Assembly: GCF_000488255.1 (NCBI RefSeq)
Contig: NZ_KI530745.1
Span: forward strand, 62,001-126,000
Origin: Acinetobacter indicus CIP 110367
GTDB taxonomy: Bacteria > Pseudomonadota > Gammaproteobacteria > Pseudomonadales > Moraxellaceae
Direction of reading: 5' to 3'
DNA length: 64,000 nucleotides
Notes under the pieces: generated by a model
Databases searched by the model: none
The model's input: only the letters and a program-made list of their open reading frames with translations
What the model was told of the DNA's origin: nothing
Part shown: positions 37,170 through 46,934 of the stretch, one piece after another
Layout: each line of letters opens with the position of its first letter
How positions within the stretch are numbered: the stretch's first letter is position 1
Program-made: the position numbers and the translations under genes

Positions 37170-38210
37170 TTAAAACTTTCTAAAGCTTTTGTTGCCAAAT
37201 GGTTTGCGTGGCGCATGTTCATCACGCTCTTGACGGCCAAAGCTGTTGCCATTTGGGTTATCACGGCGGGCAAAGTGTGTGCCATTCTGGTTTTCACGAC
37301 GTTCACGATTGCCAAAGTTATCATCACGCGGGCCGCGGGTTGAAGATGTTGGCGCTGCTTCATTGTCACGGCGCTGCTGACGCAAGAAACCACCGCGACG
37401 CGCTGCCATCGGTTTTTCCTGCATACGTTCATTACGGCGTTTAGCCATACCGTACAGACCGGTTCCCTGACGTGGTTTCAGCTCAACCGCTTTGGTCAGG
37501 TTGTCGATGTCATTCTTGTCCAGCTCCATCCAGCGGCCAGTACGCAGTTCACGTGGCAGAATCACGGTACCATAACGGGTACGTAGCAGGCGGCTAACTT
37601 TTAAGCCCTGAGATTCGAAAATACGACGTACTTCGCGGTTACGACCTTCTTTTACCACCACCTGATACCAGCGGTTGATACCATCACCACCAATTTCAGA
37701 GAAGGATTCAAACTTGGCCGGGCCATCATCCAGTACCACACCACGCAGCATGTTGTTACGGATTTGTGGCGTGACTTCACCCATTACACGGACCGCATAT
37801 TCACGCTCAATTTCATTGGATGGATGCATCAGGCGGTTTGCCAGTTCGCCATCATTGGTGAACAGTAACAGACCGGTCGAGTTGATATCCAGACGGCCGA
37901 CCATGACCCAGCGATCATTGGCGATTGATGGTAAATGATCAAATACGGTCGGGCGTTGTTCCGGATCGTTACGTGAACAGATTTCACCTTCCGGTTTGTA
38001 GTAAATCAGCACACGGCGACGGATTTCATCTTCAATCTGGAAGCTGACCTTACGACCATCGATACGAAGCTCATCGCCTGGTTCAATACGCTCACCCACC
38101 TGGGCCACTTGGCCATTGACACTTACACGACCAGCGGCAATGACTTCTTCCATATAACGGCGAGAACCCAAACCAACGCGTGCCAGTACCTTTTGCAATT
38201 TTTCACTCAT
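37170..38210 (-). CDS. rluB: 23S rRNA pseudouridine(2605) synthase-type RluB
   Basis: 346 residues. S4 RNA-binding domain at the N-terminus (EKLQKVLARVGLGSRRYMEEVI), then an RsuA/RluB-type catalytic core with the aspartate in GRLDINSTGLLLFTNDG. The C-terminal 110 residues form a basic, Arg/Asn/Gly-rich disordered tail (RRERRENQNGTHFARR and similar), as in other long RluB proteins, and probably bind RNA. It is followed on the minus strand by the bioD terminator. Confidence 0.9.
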   Translation of the reverse strand: MSEKLQKVLARVGLGSRRYMEEVIAAGRVSVNGQVAQVGERIEPGDELRIDGRKVSFQIEDEIRRRVLIYYKPEGEICSRNDPEQRPTVFDHLPSIANDRWVMVGRLDINSTGLLLFTNDGELANRLMHPSNEIEREYAVRVMGEVTPQIRNNMLRGVVLDDGPAKFESFSEIGGDGINRWYQVVVKEGRNREVRRIFESQGLKVSRLLRTRYGTVILPRELRTGRWMELDKNDIDNLTKAVELKPRQGTGLYGMAKRRNERMQEKPMAARRGGFLRQQRRDNEAAPTSSTRGPRDDNFGNRERRENQNGTHFARRDNPNGNSFGRQERDEHAPRKPFGNKSFRKF

Positions 38211-38251
38211 GACAGCATAACCTTAGAAATTATCATCAACAGTTCACCTAT

Positions 38252-38839
38252 TCACGATCTCGGTGCCTGGGCATCGAGGTGCATGAAAGCTTCCTTGGCA
38301 TCCTGCAGGGGAGGCAATTGACCGACAGAGGTCAGGCCAAATGCATTTAAAAATTGTGGCGTTGTGACTAACAACGCGGGTCTTCCAGGGAGTTCCCGGA
38401 AACCGGATTCCTTAATCCAGTTCCAGTCAAACAACGTTCTGAGAATCTGACTGTTGTTTGATACTCCGCGAATCTGTTCAATATCTGCTCGGGTCACCGG
38501 TTGATGGTAAGCAATCACAGCCAGTGTTTCGAGTAAAGACGGGGATAAACGGGTTGGTCGTTCCGGCCAGGCCTGTGCAATCAGGGTACGATATTTGGCC
38601 CGTACCTGAAAACGGAAACCTTGCGCAGTTTCAACCAGTTCAATAGACCGGCCATGTTGCAGCATGGCCAGTTGTTGTAAAAAGACTTTTAATTCTGCCT
38701 TACTATAGCGTGCCTGAAATGCTTCTCTCAGACGTGCCAGCGATACCGGTGCATCACTGGCAAAAATAATGGCTTCTAGCTGCATCAGCACTTCATGATG
38801 CTGTTCATCACTGGACATGTTAAGGGTTTGCTCTGACAT
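38252..38839 (-). CDS. scpB: segregation and condensation protein B
   Basis: 195 residues, two winged-helix domains. Family stretches include LEAIIFASDAPVSLARLREAF, SPSLLETLAVIAYHQPVTRADIEQIRGV and ELPGRPALLVTTPQFLNAFGL. It binds ScpA and SMC in the condensin ring. The start ATG touches the scpA stop (38839), so scpA-scpB is an operon. The C-terminus is short and acidic. Confidence 0.95.
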   Translation of the reverse strand: MSEQTLNMSSDEQHHEVLMQLEAIIFASDAPVSLARLREAFQARYSKAELKVFLQQLAMLQHGRSIELVETAQGFRFQVRAKYRTLIAQAWPERPTRLSPSLLETLAVIAYHQPVTRADIEQIRGVSNNSQILRTLFDWNWIKESGFRELPGRPALLVTTPQFLNAFGLTSVGQLPPLQDAKEAFMHLDAQAPRS

Positions 38840-39633
38840 TAGGCCTGTGCTCCCTGAATGGCCAGCGGTGCTTCGACACCACTGGCAACAATTGCCACTT
38901 TTTGCTGACGGGTCAGTTCCAGAATCGCCATAAAGGTCACGACCATGCCCATACGGCCCTGGCTCGGCTTGAGCAGCTCGGCAAACGCTAGCACTTCACC
39001 GCTTTGCAGCTTTGCTTCAATATAGGCAATCCGTTCTTCCAGTAACACCGGTTCCTGCTGAATCTGGTGAATCACCGGTTCAGGGCGGTTAAATACACAA
39101 AATAGCGCATCACGTAACAAGCTGGCCTCATGACCCTCATTACTATACGCCACTTGGCCCAGACTGACATGGGTATTAAAGGTATCACGCTCTAACACCG
39201 GCATTTGCCCCAGACGTTCAGCCGCCTGTTTAATGCGTAAATAATTTTCCAGCCGGTCAATCAGTTCCTGCTTTGGATCTTTTTCCAGCTCGCTGATGGC
39301 TTTGGGTTTCGGCAGCAGCAAACGCGATTTTAAATCGGCCAGCAGGGCAGCCATCACCATATAATCTGCGGTCAGCTCAATATTCAGGGATTTCATCGCA
39401 TCCATATAAGCCAAATACTGAGAGGCAATCGGTGCGATATCAACCTGTAGCAGGTCAAAGCCGTTTTTTTGAATCAGGTAAATCAGAAAGTCGAGCGGGC
39501 CTTCGAAATGCTCTAACAGGATTTCAAATGCTGCAGGAGGAATATATAAATCCTCAGGAATCGTCTCTTGCCACTCATCCAAAACGCGGATGTGCGGGAC
39601 TTGGTCCATAGCAGGATGCACAGATTGATTCAT
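38839..39633 (-). CDS. scpA: segregation and condensation protein A (kleisin)
   Basis: 264 residues. Kleisin N-terminal domain with FEGPLDFLIYLIQKNGFDLLQVDIAPIASQYLAYMDAM (in parts) and a conserved helix DYMVMAALLADLKSRLLLPKP; the C-terminal winged helix, which binds the other SMC head, ends VAIVASGVEAP. It bridges the SMC heads. It shares its last base with scpB. Located about 10 kb from smc in this window. Confidence 0.95.
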   Translation of the reverse strand: MNQSVHPAMDQVPHIRVLDEWQETIPEDLYIPPAAFEILLEHFEGPLDFLIYLIQKNGFDLLQVDIAPIASQYLAYMDAMKSLNIELTADYMVMAALLADLKSRLLLPKPKAISELEKDPKQELIDRLENYLRIKQAAERLGQMPVLERDTFNTHVSLGQVAYSNEGHEASLLRDALFCVFNRPEPVIHQIQQEPVLLEERIAYIEAKLQSGEVLAFAELLKPSQGRMGMVVTFMAILELTRQQKVAIVASGVEAPLAIQGAQA

Positions 39634-39901
39634 TACAGTTTTAGGCCACGCGAATTTTCAAAGGCATGAAAAGAGCTTTACATTCGATCTCACATCGAAA
39701 AGAAAGCATGGAGTTAATTGCGCGTAGTTTAATGGAAATTGACTATGAAATAAATTACCCAAATGACTAAAAGCGAAAAAAAGCAAAAGTAGATGGCAAT
39801 TCTGCAGCGAAAAAGCAGGAAAAATCACGTTCAATACAGTAGAAGACAGGGCCTGAAAGCGCATATAGATGAGGGTTTTAGCAAGAAAAACTCACCTTAG
39901 A

Positions 39902-40183
39902 TCAAACACGTGATAAAGCGGATTGCTCAAGCTGTTCCAGCAGTTGCTGACACATTTCACGGCTGCACAGGTTCTGGTGGCCTAATCTTAAGGACAGGAT
40001 ATAGGCCTCTTCAACACTCGACAGCAGATGATATGCCTGTTGTTCGATAGAGAACACGACAGCCGGGTTGGGTATTGCATCCAGCAGCAGAGCCTCAGCT
40101 TCCAGAGACCAGGGTTGGGTCGCATAGATTAGCTGGCTTTTGGGAAACTCGCGAAGGTTGAGCAACAGATAAAATAAATCCAT
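39902..40183 (-). CDS. conserved-looking hypothetical protein
   Basis: 93 residues; start ATG at 40183 with AGGAGGAAAAGGT upstream, a very good ribosome-binding site that supports it being real. Not recognised. The sequence is mixed alpha/beta (PKSQLIYATQPWSLEAEALLLD, then AVVFSIEQQAYHLLSSVEEAYILSLR) without a signal peptide. It sits 32 bases after yciO and is probably in the same transcript. Confidence 0.7.
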   Translation of the reverse strand: MDLFYLLLNLREFPKSQLIYATQPWSLEAEALLLDAIPNPAVVFSIEQQAYHLLSSVEEAYILSLRLGHQNLCSREMCQQLLEQLEQSALSRV

Positions 40184-40215
40184 ACCTTTTCCTCCTGAGA
40201 TGGCGCTGAGCGCTG

Positions 40216-40833
40216 TTATTCAAACGCACTCACATCACCAATACCACGACGGATAATTTCCGGCTGATCACCAGATAAATCGACAATACTGGTGGTGGTT
40301 AAAGTCCCCAGGCCACTATCAATAAATACATCAATACGTTTACCAAGCTGCATTTCAATATCATAAGGATCATCCAGCGGATCATCCTGCCCCGGTAAAA
40401 TCAGGGTGGAGGTCAAGAGCGGTTCATCCAGCTCTTTCAGTAACATTTGGCAAACCGGATTGCTCGGAATACGCAGGCCAATGGTTTTCTTTTTTGGGTG
40501 CATCAGACGGCGCGGCACTTCACTGGTGGCCGGTAAAATAAAAGTGGTTACTGCCGGGGTATTGTTTTTTAGCAGGCGATACATGGCATTATCGACCTTG
40601 GCATAAGTGGCAATATCGGACAGGTCACAACATAAAATTGCATATTGATGTTTAGGGCCAAGACCACGAATTTGGGCAATCCGTTCCATGGCTGCTTTAT
40701 TCCCAATCTGGCAGCCAATCGCATAGGCTGCATCGGTAGGATAGACCACCACATCGCCGGCACGAATCCGTTCTACTGCCTGACTAATTAAACGGGGCTG
40801 AGGATTTTCAGGATGAACTCTTAAATGCAGCAT
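40216..40833 (-). CDS. yciO: YciO-type threonylcarbamoyl-AMP synthase family protein
   Basis: 205 residues of the Sua5/YrdC fold, aligning along its length with E. coli YciO: VVYPTDAAYAIGCQIGNKAAMERI, then RLLKNNTPAVTTFILPAT, VPRRLMHPKKKTIGLRIPSNPV and a final IIRRGIGDVSAFE. The KxR/SxN tetrad of TsaC is recognisable only in part; YciO relatives have weaker or different activity, so tRNA t6A formation is not certain. It is followed by the 93-residue gene on the same strand. Confidence 0.88.
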   Translation of the reverse strand: MLHLRVHPENPQPRLISQAVERIRAGDVVVYPTDAAYAIGCQIGNKAAMERIAQIRGLGPKHQYAILCCDLSDIATYAKVDNAMYRLLKNNTPAVTTFILPATSEVPRRLMHPKKKTIGLRIPSNPVCQMLLKELDEPLLTSTLILPGQDDPLDDPYDIEMQLGKRIDVFIDSGLGTLTTTSIVDLSGDQPEIIRRGIGDVSAFE

Positions 40834-40917
40834 ATTCTTTTCTCCTGATCTGATGATGATTCGCTTTTCAGACCATTGTACAAAGCTCTGTATATCCAGA
40901 GCGTTGATTTATGTAAT

Positions 40918-41580
40918 TTAATCAAGCATTTCTCTTGCAAATTCATCGCTATGTAAGCTTTTGCCATGCCGGGTACATAAACAGATACAGTCAATAAAGC
41001 GTTTGGCATCGCGTGGCAGTTTGGCTTCACCACGAAAATAACGCTGTACCTGGGCATAAACATTGTCTTTAAAGCAGGCACCATCGCCGCCTTCACCGGT
41101 CAGGTTATCTAAAGAAACCCGGAATTTGCGTCCAAATGCAGTGGCAAACATCCATTCAATCGCTTGCGGCTTGATTTCGACCTGCTCAAACAGGGCCTGC
41201 TGCTCAGCTGTGCGGCCATCCGGAGCATACCAGTAGCCTAAATCGGGCTGTTTACGGCGTTCCTCACCGGCAATGGTCCAGTGACTGATTTCATGCAGGG
41301 CACTGTTAAAGAAACCATGCGCAAACTGGATGCGGGCAGGGGTGTCTGCGGTGGCGGGAAAATACTCCGGTTCAAAATCACCACGCACCAGGTTGACATT
41401 GTGGTGGGAAAACCAGTGATTAAAGTGTAAGATGAGCCAATCGACGTATTCTGATTCTGTCGATAATTTCAACCAGTCCGAGAGTTGCACTTGGTCAGGT
41501 GAAATGTCAGAATCGAGCGTTGAAAGTGTGCTAACGAGTGATGAAACATTCACTTCTGTTTGCGGCTGCAACAGATGCAT
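40918..41580 (-). CDS. epmC: elongation factor P hydroxylase
   Basis: 220 residues. The EpmC/YfcM motif HEISHWTIAGEERRKQPDLGYWYAPDGR (in parts) supplies the HE-x2-H metal ligands, followed by EQQALFEQVEIKPQAIEWMF. EpmC hydroxylates beta-lysylated lysine of EF-P in enterobacteria. EpmA and EpmB are not in this window, so whether EF-P is the substrate here rests on the family. Start ATG at 41580. Confidence 0.9.
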   Translation of the reverse strand: MHLLQPQTEVNVSSLVSTLSTLDSDISPDQVQLSDWLKLSTESEYVDWLILHFNHWFSHHNVNLVRGDFEPEYFPATADTPARIQFAHGFFNSALHEISHWTIAGEERRKQPDLGYWYAPDGRTAEQQALFEQVEIKPQAIEWMFATAFGRKFRVSLDNLTGEGGDGACFKDNVYAQVQRYFRGEAKLPRDAKRFIDCICLCTRHGKSLHSDEFAREMLD

Positions 41581-41677
41581 GACTTAATTTACCCAATTGG
41601 TCTGTCTAAATAAGTACAAAATTGTATCTTAATCTTTGACAGAGTACTGATGAATTTGTAGAATTGCCGCCTTAATT

Positions 41678-42235
41678 ATGTCAGCAAATACCTTTCCGGC
41701 ACAGATTGAGCCGTTTAAATGGGCTGAACAGGGCTTTACATGGTCAGGTACCCTGCCATTGTCTCGCTTTGCTCGTATTGCTCGTGAAGCTGTTGGATCA
41801 ATTGATGATCAATTGATTAACATAGACTGTAAGCTATCAATGGATGCCTATCATCGCATTGCATGGCTAGATGGTCACGTTGAAACACAAGTTCCAATGG
41901 AATGCCAGCGCTGTCTGGATACTGTGGAAATTGACCTTGTTTTAGACTTCCATTTAGCGCTTGTAGATGATGAGTCACTGATAGAGCGCTTGGATGAGGA
42001 TGCTGATTTCATTGTTCTGGGTGAAAGTGAAGCAACCAGCAAAGGTGATTATGATTCACCGGCGACGGCTGATTTACTCGCACTTATAGAAGATGAACTG
42101 TTATTGTTGCTGCCTTTGTCGCCTAAGCATGACGCTTGCGAACACAAGCATCAACCTGCCGTTCAGAACGATGTCGAAGAAAAACGGGATAATCCGTTTG
42201 ATGTTTTGGCAAGTTTGAAGGGTAAACTTAACTAA
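41678..42235 (+). CDS. yceD: YceD family protein (DUF177)
   Basis: 185 residues. DUF177 features: VPMECQRCLDTVEIDLVLDFHLALVDDE, with the conserved CxRC pair, and the C-terminal DLLALIEDELLLLLPLSPKH with DACEH. It always sits before rpmF in proteobacteria; it has been linked to 23S rRNA processing or assembly in plants and bacteria. Starts with ATG at 41678; rpmF follows after 76 bases. Confidence 0.93.
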   Translation: MSANTFPAQIEPFKWAEQGFTWSGTLPLSRFARIAREAVGSIDDQLINIDCKLSMDAYHRIAWLDGHVETQVPMECQRCLDTVEIDLVLDFHLALVDDESLIERLDEDADFIVLGESEATSKGDYDSPATADLLALIEDELLLLLPLSPKHDACEHKHQPAVQNDVEEKRDNPFDVLASLKGKLN

Positions 42236-42311
42236 AAATTATGTTATAATTTTGCGTTAAGACAACTGAATTTGTTCTGATCCATTTTTTCGATCTTTGT
42301 AAGGAGCCATC

Positions 42312-42497
42312 ATGGCCGTTCAGCAAAACCGTAAAAGTCGCTCTCGCCGTGACATGCGCCGTTCACATGACGCTTTAACCGAGAATGCATTAACTGTAGA
42401 CCAAGCTACTGGTGAAACTCATCGTCGTCACCACGTATCTAAAGATGGTATCTACCGTGGTCGTCAATTATTCGCTAAAGCAGCTGATGCTGAATAA
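42312..42497 (+). CDS. rpmF: 50S ribosomal protein L32
   Basis: 61 residues. It starts [22 protein letters not shown], the standard L32 opening; strong ribosome-binding site AAGGAG. Zinc-finger cysteines are absent, the C-minus form common in Acinetobacter. Co-transcribed with yceD; a terminator follows at 42538. The plsX-fabH genes that follow in E. coli are not here. Confidence 0.97.
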   Translation: MAVQQNRKSRSRRDMRRSHDALTENALTVDQATGETHRRHHVSKDGIYRGRQLFAKAADAE

Positions 42498-42537
42498 TTG
42501 TTGACAAGCATTAAGCGTCAAGCTTAGTGGAAAAAAT

Positions 42538-42560
42538 GGGAGCGTAAGCTCCCTTTTTTT
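42538..42560 (+). terminator. intrinsic terminator of yceD-rpmF
   Basis: GGGAGC-GTAA-GCTCCC followed by seven T. Confidence 0.92.
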
Positions 42561-42689
42561 GTTGTTTTTCGCAATTACTTCACCCGAAAAATAGTGTTAA
42601 ATTTTCGCACCAACGATCAGCTTACATAAAAAAGAACTGTTGAAGGGGCGTACCCTGTTTAAAACAGCTCTACACGAAAGGATTTTTAT

Positions 42690-43667
42690 ATGTCTGCTAC
42701 ACGATTCGAGCAAGCGACAAAAACTGCATTTGTGTTTCCTGGACAAGGTTCACAAAAAGTCGGCATGCTGGCAGAACTTGCAGAACAGTTTGCTGGTGTG
42801 CGTGAAACTTTTGCGGAAGCATCGGCCGCAATCAGTTTTGATTTATGGCACATTGCGCAAAGTGGTGAGGGTTTAGATCAAACAGAATTTACCCAGCCGG
42901 TTTTATTGACCGCCAGTATTGCATTGTGGCGTGTCTGGCTGGAGCTGGGTGGTGTAGCACCCAAATATCTGGCAGGCCACTCTCTGGGCGAATACAGCGC
43001 GCTGGTGGCGGCGGGTGCGTTATCACTGGGTGATGCCGTGAAGCTGGTGAATTTACGTGGCAAACTCATGCAGTCAGCTGTGCCACAAGGCCAGGGCGCT
43101 ATGGCGGCCATTTTGGGTCTGGAAGATGCCAAAGTGATTGAACTGTGTGCGCAAGCTACCGCACAAGGCACCGGTTCAGTTGAAGCAGCCAACTACAATG
43201 CCCAAGGTCAGGTGGTAGTTGCTGGCGATAAAGCAGCGGTAGATGCAGTCATCGCACTCGCCAAAGAAAATTCAGCCAAAGCTATTGCGCTTCCGGTGTC
43301 AGTGCCATCGCACTGTTCACTGATGAAACCGGCTGCAGAACAGTTCGCACAAGCTTTGGAACAAACTGCCATTGAGCTACCAAGCATTCCTGTAATACAA
43401 AATGTGGGCGCAGCTGTAGCAACTGATGTTGCTCAATTGCGTCAGGCTTTGACTGCTCAATTGTATCAGTCTGTGCAATGGACAAACACCATGCAGTACC
43501 TGCAAGACCAGGGCATTCAGTACATTGTTGAATGTGGTCCAGGAAACGTATTGGCGAACCTTGCAAAACGCTTACCTCACATAGAAAAAGCATTCCCGAT
43601 TGACAGTAACAGTCGTCTGGAGGATGCCTTAAATGCCATTTTAGTGGCTGAAGGGAAAATTGCATGA
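42690..43667 (+). CDS. fabD: malonyl-CoA-ACP transacylase
   Basis: 325 residues. Acyltransferase with FVFPGQGSQKVGML at the N-terminus, the active-site serine in LAGHSLGEYSALVAAG, and histidine in PVSVPSHCSLMKPAA. It loads malonate onto ACP for fatty acid synthesis. The start is the ATG at 42690 behind CGAAAGGA. It overlaps fabG by four bases (ATGA at 43664). Confidence 0.97.
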   Translation: MSATRFEQATKTAFVFPGQGSQKVGMLAELAEQFAGVRETFAEASAAISFDLWHIAQSGEGLDQTEFTQPVLLTASIALWRVWLELGGVAPKYLAGHSLGEYSALVAAGALSLGDAVKLVNLRGKLMQSAVPQGQGAMAAILGLEDAKVIELCAQATAQGTGSVEAANYNAQGQVVVAGDKAAVDAVIALAKENSAKAIALPVSVPSHCSLMKPAAEQFAQALEQTAIELPSIPVIQNVGAAVATDVAQLRQALTAQLYQSVQWTNTMQYLQDQGIQYIVECGPGNVLANLAKRLPHIEKAFPIDSNSRLEDALNAILVAEGKIA

Positions 43668-44398
43668 CACAAGAACGCAAAGTCGCATTGGTGACAGGTG
43701 CAAGCCGAGGGATTGGTGCAGCCATCGCTCAGCAGCTTATTCAAGACGGTTATTTTGTGGTTGGGACAGCAACTTCTGAAGCAGGTGCAGAAAAACTAAG
43801 CAAAGGCTTTGGTGAACAGGGTGCGGGTAAAGTCCTGGATGTTCGTAATGGCGAGGCAATTGATGCGCTCATTTCGGACATCGAACAAAACTATGGTCCG
43901 GTACTGGTCTTGGTGAACAACGCTGGTATTACCAAAGATAATTTGTTACTGCGTATGTCTGAAGATGACTGGGATGATATCCTCAACATCCATCTGAAAG
44001 CCGTTTACCGTTTGTCTAAACGTGTACTGAAAGGCATGACCAAAGCGCGTTTCGGTCGCATTATTAATATTAGTTCAGTGGTGGCACACTTTGCCAATCC
44101 GGGACAGGCCAACTACTCTGCGGCCAAAGCAGGGATTGAGGCATTTAGCCGCAGCCTGGCCAAGGAAATGGGCAGCCGTCAAATTACGGTTAACTCTGTT
44201 GCACCCGGTTTTATTGCAACAGAAATGACCGAACAGTTAAGTGAAGAAATTCGCAAAAAAATGAGTGAGCAAGTGGCATTAAACCGTTTAGGTGATCCAC
44301 AAGATATCGCCAATGCAGTGAGTTTCTTGGCTTCTGACAAAGCAAGTTACATCACTGGTACAGTGTTACATGTAAATGGTGGTTTATACATGAATTAA
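43664..44398 (+). CDS. fabG: 3-oxoacyl-ACP reductase
   Basis: 244 residues of the short-chain dehydrogenase family. NADPH loop [29 protein letters not shown], catalytic Ser in [24 protein letters not shown] with Tyr and Lys, and the FabG-type end [18 protein letters not shown]. It reduces 3-oxoacyl-ACP to the hydroxy form. Translation is coupled to fabD and acpP lies about 80 bases downstream. Confidence 0.96.
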   Translation: MTQERKVALVTGASRGIGAAIAQQLIQDGYFVVGTATSEAGAEKLSKGFGEQGAGKVLDVRNGEAIDALISDIEQNYGPVLVLVNNAGITKDNLLLRMSEDDWDDILNIHLKAVYRLSKRVLKGMTKARFGRIINISSVVAHFANPGQANYSAAKAGIEAFSRSLAKEMGSRQITVNSVAPGFIATEMTEQLSEEIRKKMSEQVALNRLGDPQDIANAVSFLASDKASYITGTVLHVNGGLYMN

Positions 44399-44481
44399 GC
44401 TCATGTATAAACTTTCAAAAACTTATAGATTCAATTAAACTAACGGCATTAAAAACGCCACAAGCAATGAGGAGAATTCCT

Positions 44482-44718
44482 GTGAGCGATATCGAACAAC
44501 GCGTTAAACAAGCGGTTGCTGAACAACTTGGTCTTAAAGCTGAAGAGATTAAAAACGAAGCATCTTTCATGGATGACTTAGGAGCAGACTCTCTGGACCT
44601 GGTTGAACTTGTAATGTCTTTCGAAAATGATTTCGACATCACAATTCCTGATGAAGATTCAAACGAAATTACAACTGTTCAATCTGCAATTGACTATGTG
44701 ACTAAAAAACTTGGTTAA
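44482..44718 (+). CDS. acpP: acyl carrier protein
   Basis: 78 residues from a GTG at 44482, eight bases after GAGGAG; the frame extends upstream but not with a usable start. Phosphopantetheine serine in [19 protein letters not shown]. Acidic four-helix bundle that carries growing fatty acids and also the BioC-primed pimeloyl chain. A terminator at 44746 ends the fabD-fabG-acpP operon; fabF is not adjacent. Confidence 0.97.
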   Translation: MSDIEQRVKQAVAEQLGLKAEEIKNEASFMDDLGADSLDLVELVMSFENDFDITIPDEDSNEITTVQSAIDYVTKKLG

Positions 44719-44745
44719 TTAAAGATTTTTAGCAGATGCTAAGAA

Positions 44746-44772
44746 AAGCCACCCTTTTGGGTGGTTTTTTTA
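44746..44772 (+). terminator. intrinsic terminator after acpP
   Basis: AAGCCACCC-TTTT-GGGTGGTTTTTTT. Confidence 0.92.
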
Positions 44773-44872
44773 TGGCCGGCCGAAATTACATAAGCTTACT
44801 TTTATCTAACCAAGCGCAACGCTCTCCTGTGTATTTTTTCGTTATAAAAAGAAAGCACGCAATTCCAAATGA

Positions 44873-44886
44873 TTGATAAAAATCAA
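44873..44886. promoter_or_regulatory. FNR/Anr-like box before the BON-LysM gene
   Basis: TTGAT-AAAA-ATCAA, a perfect match to the FNR/Anr consensus half-sites, about 30 bases before the start codon. Sequence match only; no proof of binding. Confidence 0.4.
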
Positions 44887-44915
44887 TTACATCAAATAAA
44901 AGCTGGAGAATAACA

Positions 44916-45392
44916 ATGGGACTTTTTGATTTTGTAAAAGGTATTGGTAAGAAAAACACTGCCCCGGCAGAGCAACAACCGGCAGCACCGGCGGCGCCAG
45001 CAGAACCGTCTGCACAGGAAATGGCCAATAAATTATTGGGACATATTAAATCTTTAGGCTTACCAATTACGGGCCTTTCTGTGAACTACAATGGCAAGAC
45101 CGATTTAGCCACGATTAAAGGGCAGGTACAAAGCCAGGCCGATCGTGAGAAAATTGTACTAGCGGTGGGAAATATTGATCATGTCGCGCAAGTGGATGAT
45201 CAGATGACTGTGGCAACGCCAGAACCAGAAAGTAAATTCTATACAGTTAAATCAGGCGATACCCTGTCTAAAATCTCAAAAGAATTTTATGGTGATGCTA
45301 ATCAGTATAATAAAATCTTTGAAGCCAACCGTCCTTTGTTAAAAGATGCGGATGATATTTTCCCTGGACAGGTGTTACGTATTCCGGCTTAA
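44916..45392 (+). CDS. BON-LysM protein, Kbp/YgaU type
   Basis: 158 residues: a short N-terminal segment (MGLFDFVKGIGKK), a Pro/Ala linker, a BON domain at about 33-100 (LATIKGQVQSQADREKIVLAVGNIDHVAQVDDQM in parts) and a C-terminal LysM domain (YTVKSGDTLSKISKEFYGD, to LRIPA). E. coli Kbp with this layout binds potassium. There is no signal peptide, so it is cytoplasmic like Kbp. An FNR-like box lies just upstream and a terminator follows. Confidence 0.88.
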   Translation: MGLFDFVKGIGKKNTAPAEQQPAAPAAPAEPSAQEMANKLLGHIKSLGLPITGLSVNYNGKTDLATIKGQVQSQADREKIVLAVGNIDHVAQVDDQMTVATPEPESKFYTVKSGDTLSKISKEFYGDANQYNKIFEANRPLLKDADDIFPGQVLRIPA

Positions 45393-45410
45393 AGATTCAG
45401 AATTTTTATA

Positions 45411-45436
45411 AAAAGACGCGTATCGCGTCTTTTTTG
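45411..45436 (+). terminator. intrinsic terminator
   Basis: AAAAGACGCG-TAT-CGCGTCTTTTTT after the BON-LysM gene. Confidence 0.9.
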
Positions 45437-45507
45437 TATTCAAGAGGGTGCGAATTTATATTTTTTATTCGCAGATGAATTCAGCTTATTTATAGTGCTG
45501 AAAAAAT

Positions 45508-45531
45508 TAAACCCTCTTCGGAGGGTTTAAT
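45508..45531 (-). terminator. intrinsic terminator of nrdB
   Basis: On the minus strand AAACCCTC-CGAA-GAGGGTTTAA followed by a T run, ten bases after the nrdB stop. Confidence 0.85.
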
Positions 45532-45540
45532 CATAAACTT

Positions 45541-46824
45541 TTACCAGCTCAACGCACCGCCCGTCTGATAATCCGTTACACGCGTCTCGAAGAAATTCTT
45601 CTCTTTACGCAGATCCATCATCTCAGACATCCAGGCAAACGGGTTGGTCACACCGCTAAACTGCTCAGGTAAGCCCAACTGGCTTAAACGGCGGTTACAG
45701 ATGAACTTCAGGTATTCTTCCATCATGCCGGCGTTCATGCCCAATACGCCACGTGGCATGGTGTCACGCGCATATTCAATCTCAAGCATGGTGCCTTCAA
45801 GAATCATTTGAATCACTTCTTGCTGGAACTCGGCGGTCCACAGGTGCGGGTTCTCGATCTTGATCTGGTTGATCATGTCGATACCGAAGTTCAAGTGCAT
45901 TGATTCATCACGCAGGATGTACTGGAACTGTTCCGCCACACCATTCATCTTGTTACGACGGCCCATTGACAGGATTTGCGTGAAACCGCAGTAGAAGAAG
46001 ATGCCTTCAAGTACGCAGTAGAATGCAATCAGGTTACGCAGCAAAATCTGGTCGTTTTCAGGGGTACCGGTTTTGAAAGTCGGGTCGCTTAAAGATTGGG
46101 TGTATTTCAGGCCCCAAGCTGCTTTACGTGCGACTGATGGTACTTCACGGTACATGTTGAAGACTTCGCCTTCATCCATGCCTAAAGATTCGATACAGTA
46201 CTGATAAGCATGCGTGTGAATCGCTTCTTCAAACGATTGACGCAAGATGTACTGACGGCATTCCGGGTTAGTGATGTGACGGTAGATCGCCAGAACCAGG
46301 TTATTGGCCACCAGTGAGTCAGCAGTCGAGAAGAAGCCCAGTGAGCGCATCACGATGGTACGTTCATCTTCAGTCAAGCCATTTTCAGACTTCCACAACG
46401 CGATGTCGTGGTTCATGTTGATTTCTTGTGGCATCCAGTGGTTGGCACAACCATCCAGATATTTTTGCCAAGCCCATTCGTATTTGAACGGCACCAGCTG
46501 GTTTAAGTCAGCGCGGCAGTTGATCATACGTTTGTCATCAACCTGTACGCGTCCTGCACCCATTTCCAGCTCTTCCAGGCCAGGCGCCACGTCAAGCTGT
46601 TCTAGGGAAGCAGATGCTCTTGCCAGCGAATCGGTTGAATTTGCTGATCCGCTTCGAGGGGTTGCAGCGGGTTGTGCAGCTGCCACATGCGTCTGTGGTT
46701 GCTCTGCAGCAGGTACCACTTGCGGATTAGCCGCTTTTTGCGGTTCGACGGGCGTAGGCTGGTGTTCAGGAGCAGCCGGTTTTTGCGAATCATCTTCGAA
46801 ATCGTCCCAACTTAGGATAGACAT
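45541..46824 (-). CDS. nrdB: ribonucleotide reductase class Ia, beta subunit
   Basis: 427 residues, longer than the usual 350-380 because of a Pro/Ala/Gln-rich N-terminal extension (residues about 10-75). Di-iron ligands are visible in [18 protein letters not shown] and [15 protein letters not shown], and the radical-tyrosine helix precedes them. The C-terminal tail [11 protein letters not shown] docks to NrdA. It provides the tyrosyl radical for making deoxynucleotides. nrdA lies 1.3 kb upstream on the same strand, with several small genes between, an unusual interruption. Confidence 0.95.
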   Translation of the reverse strand: MSILSWDDFEDDSQKPAAPEHQPTPVEPQKAANPQVVPAAEQPQTHVAAAQPAATPRSGSANSTDSLARASASLEQLDVAPGLEELEMGAGRVQVDDKRMINCRADLNQLVPFKYEWAWQKYLDGCANHWMPQEINMNHDIALWKSENGLTEDERTIVMRSLGFFSTADSLVANNLVLAIYRHITNPECRQYILRQSFEEAIHTHAYQYCIESLGMDEGEVFNMYREVPSVARKAAWGLKYTQSLSDPTFKTGTPENDQILLRNLIAFYCVLEGIFFYCGFTQILSMGRRNKMNGVAEQFQYILRDESMHLNFGIDMINQIKIENPHLWTAEFQQEVIQMILEGTMLEIEYARDTMPRGVLGMNAGMMEEYLKFICNRRLSQLGLPEQFSGVTNPFAWMSEMMDLRKEKNFFETRVTDYQTGGALSW

Positions 46825-46934
46825 GGGATTCTCCTTAAGTATAAAAGGTGAACCCCATTTGAAATAGAGACTAGATTATATTCCTGTCTCTATTTCAAAA
46901 CCATTTAATATGAATATTAAATGGTGGGGGGTTC

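Noticed and set aside
39658..39864. 68-codon minus-strand ORF between scpA and the 93-residue gene
   Set aside because: No ribosome-binding site, unlikely composition (Phe/Leu/Cys-rich), no family resemblance; the 268-base gap shows nothing else.
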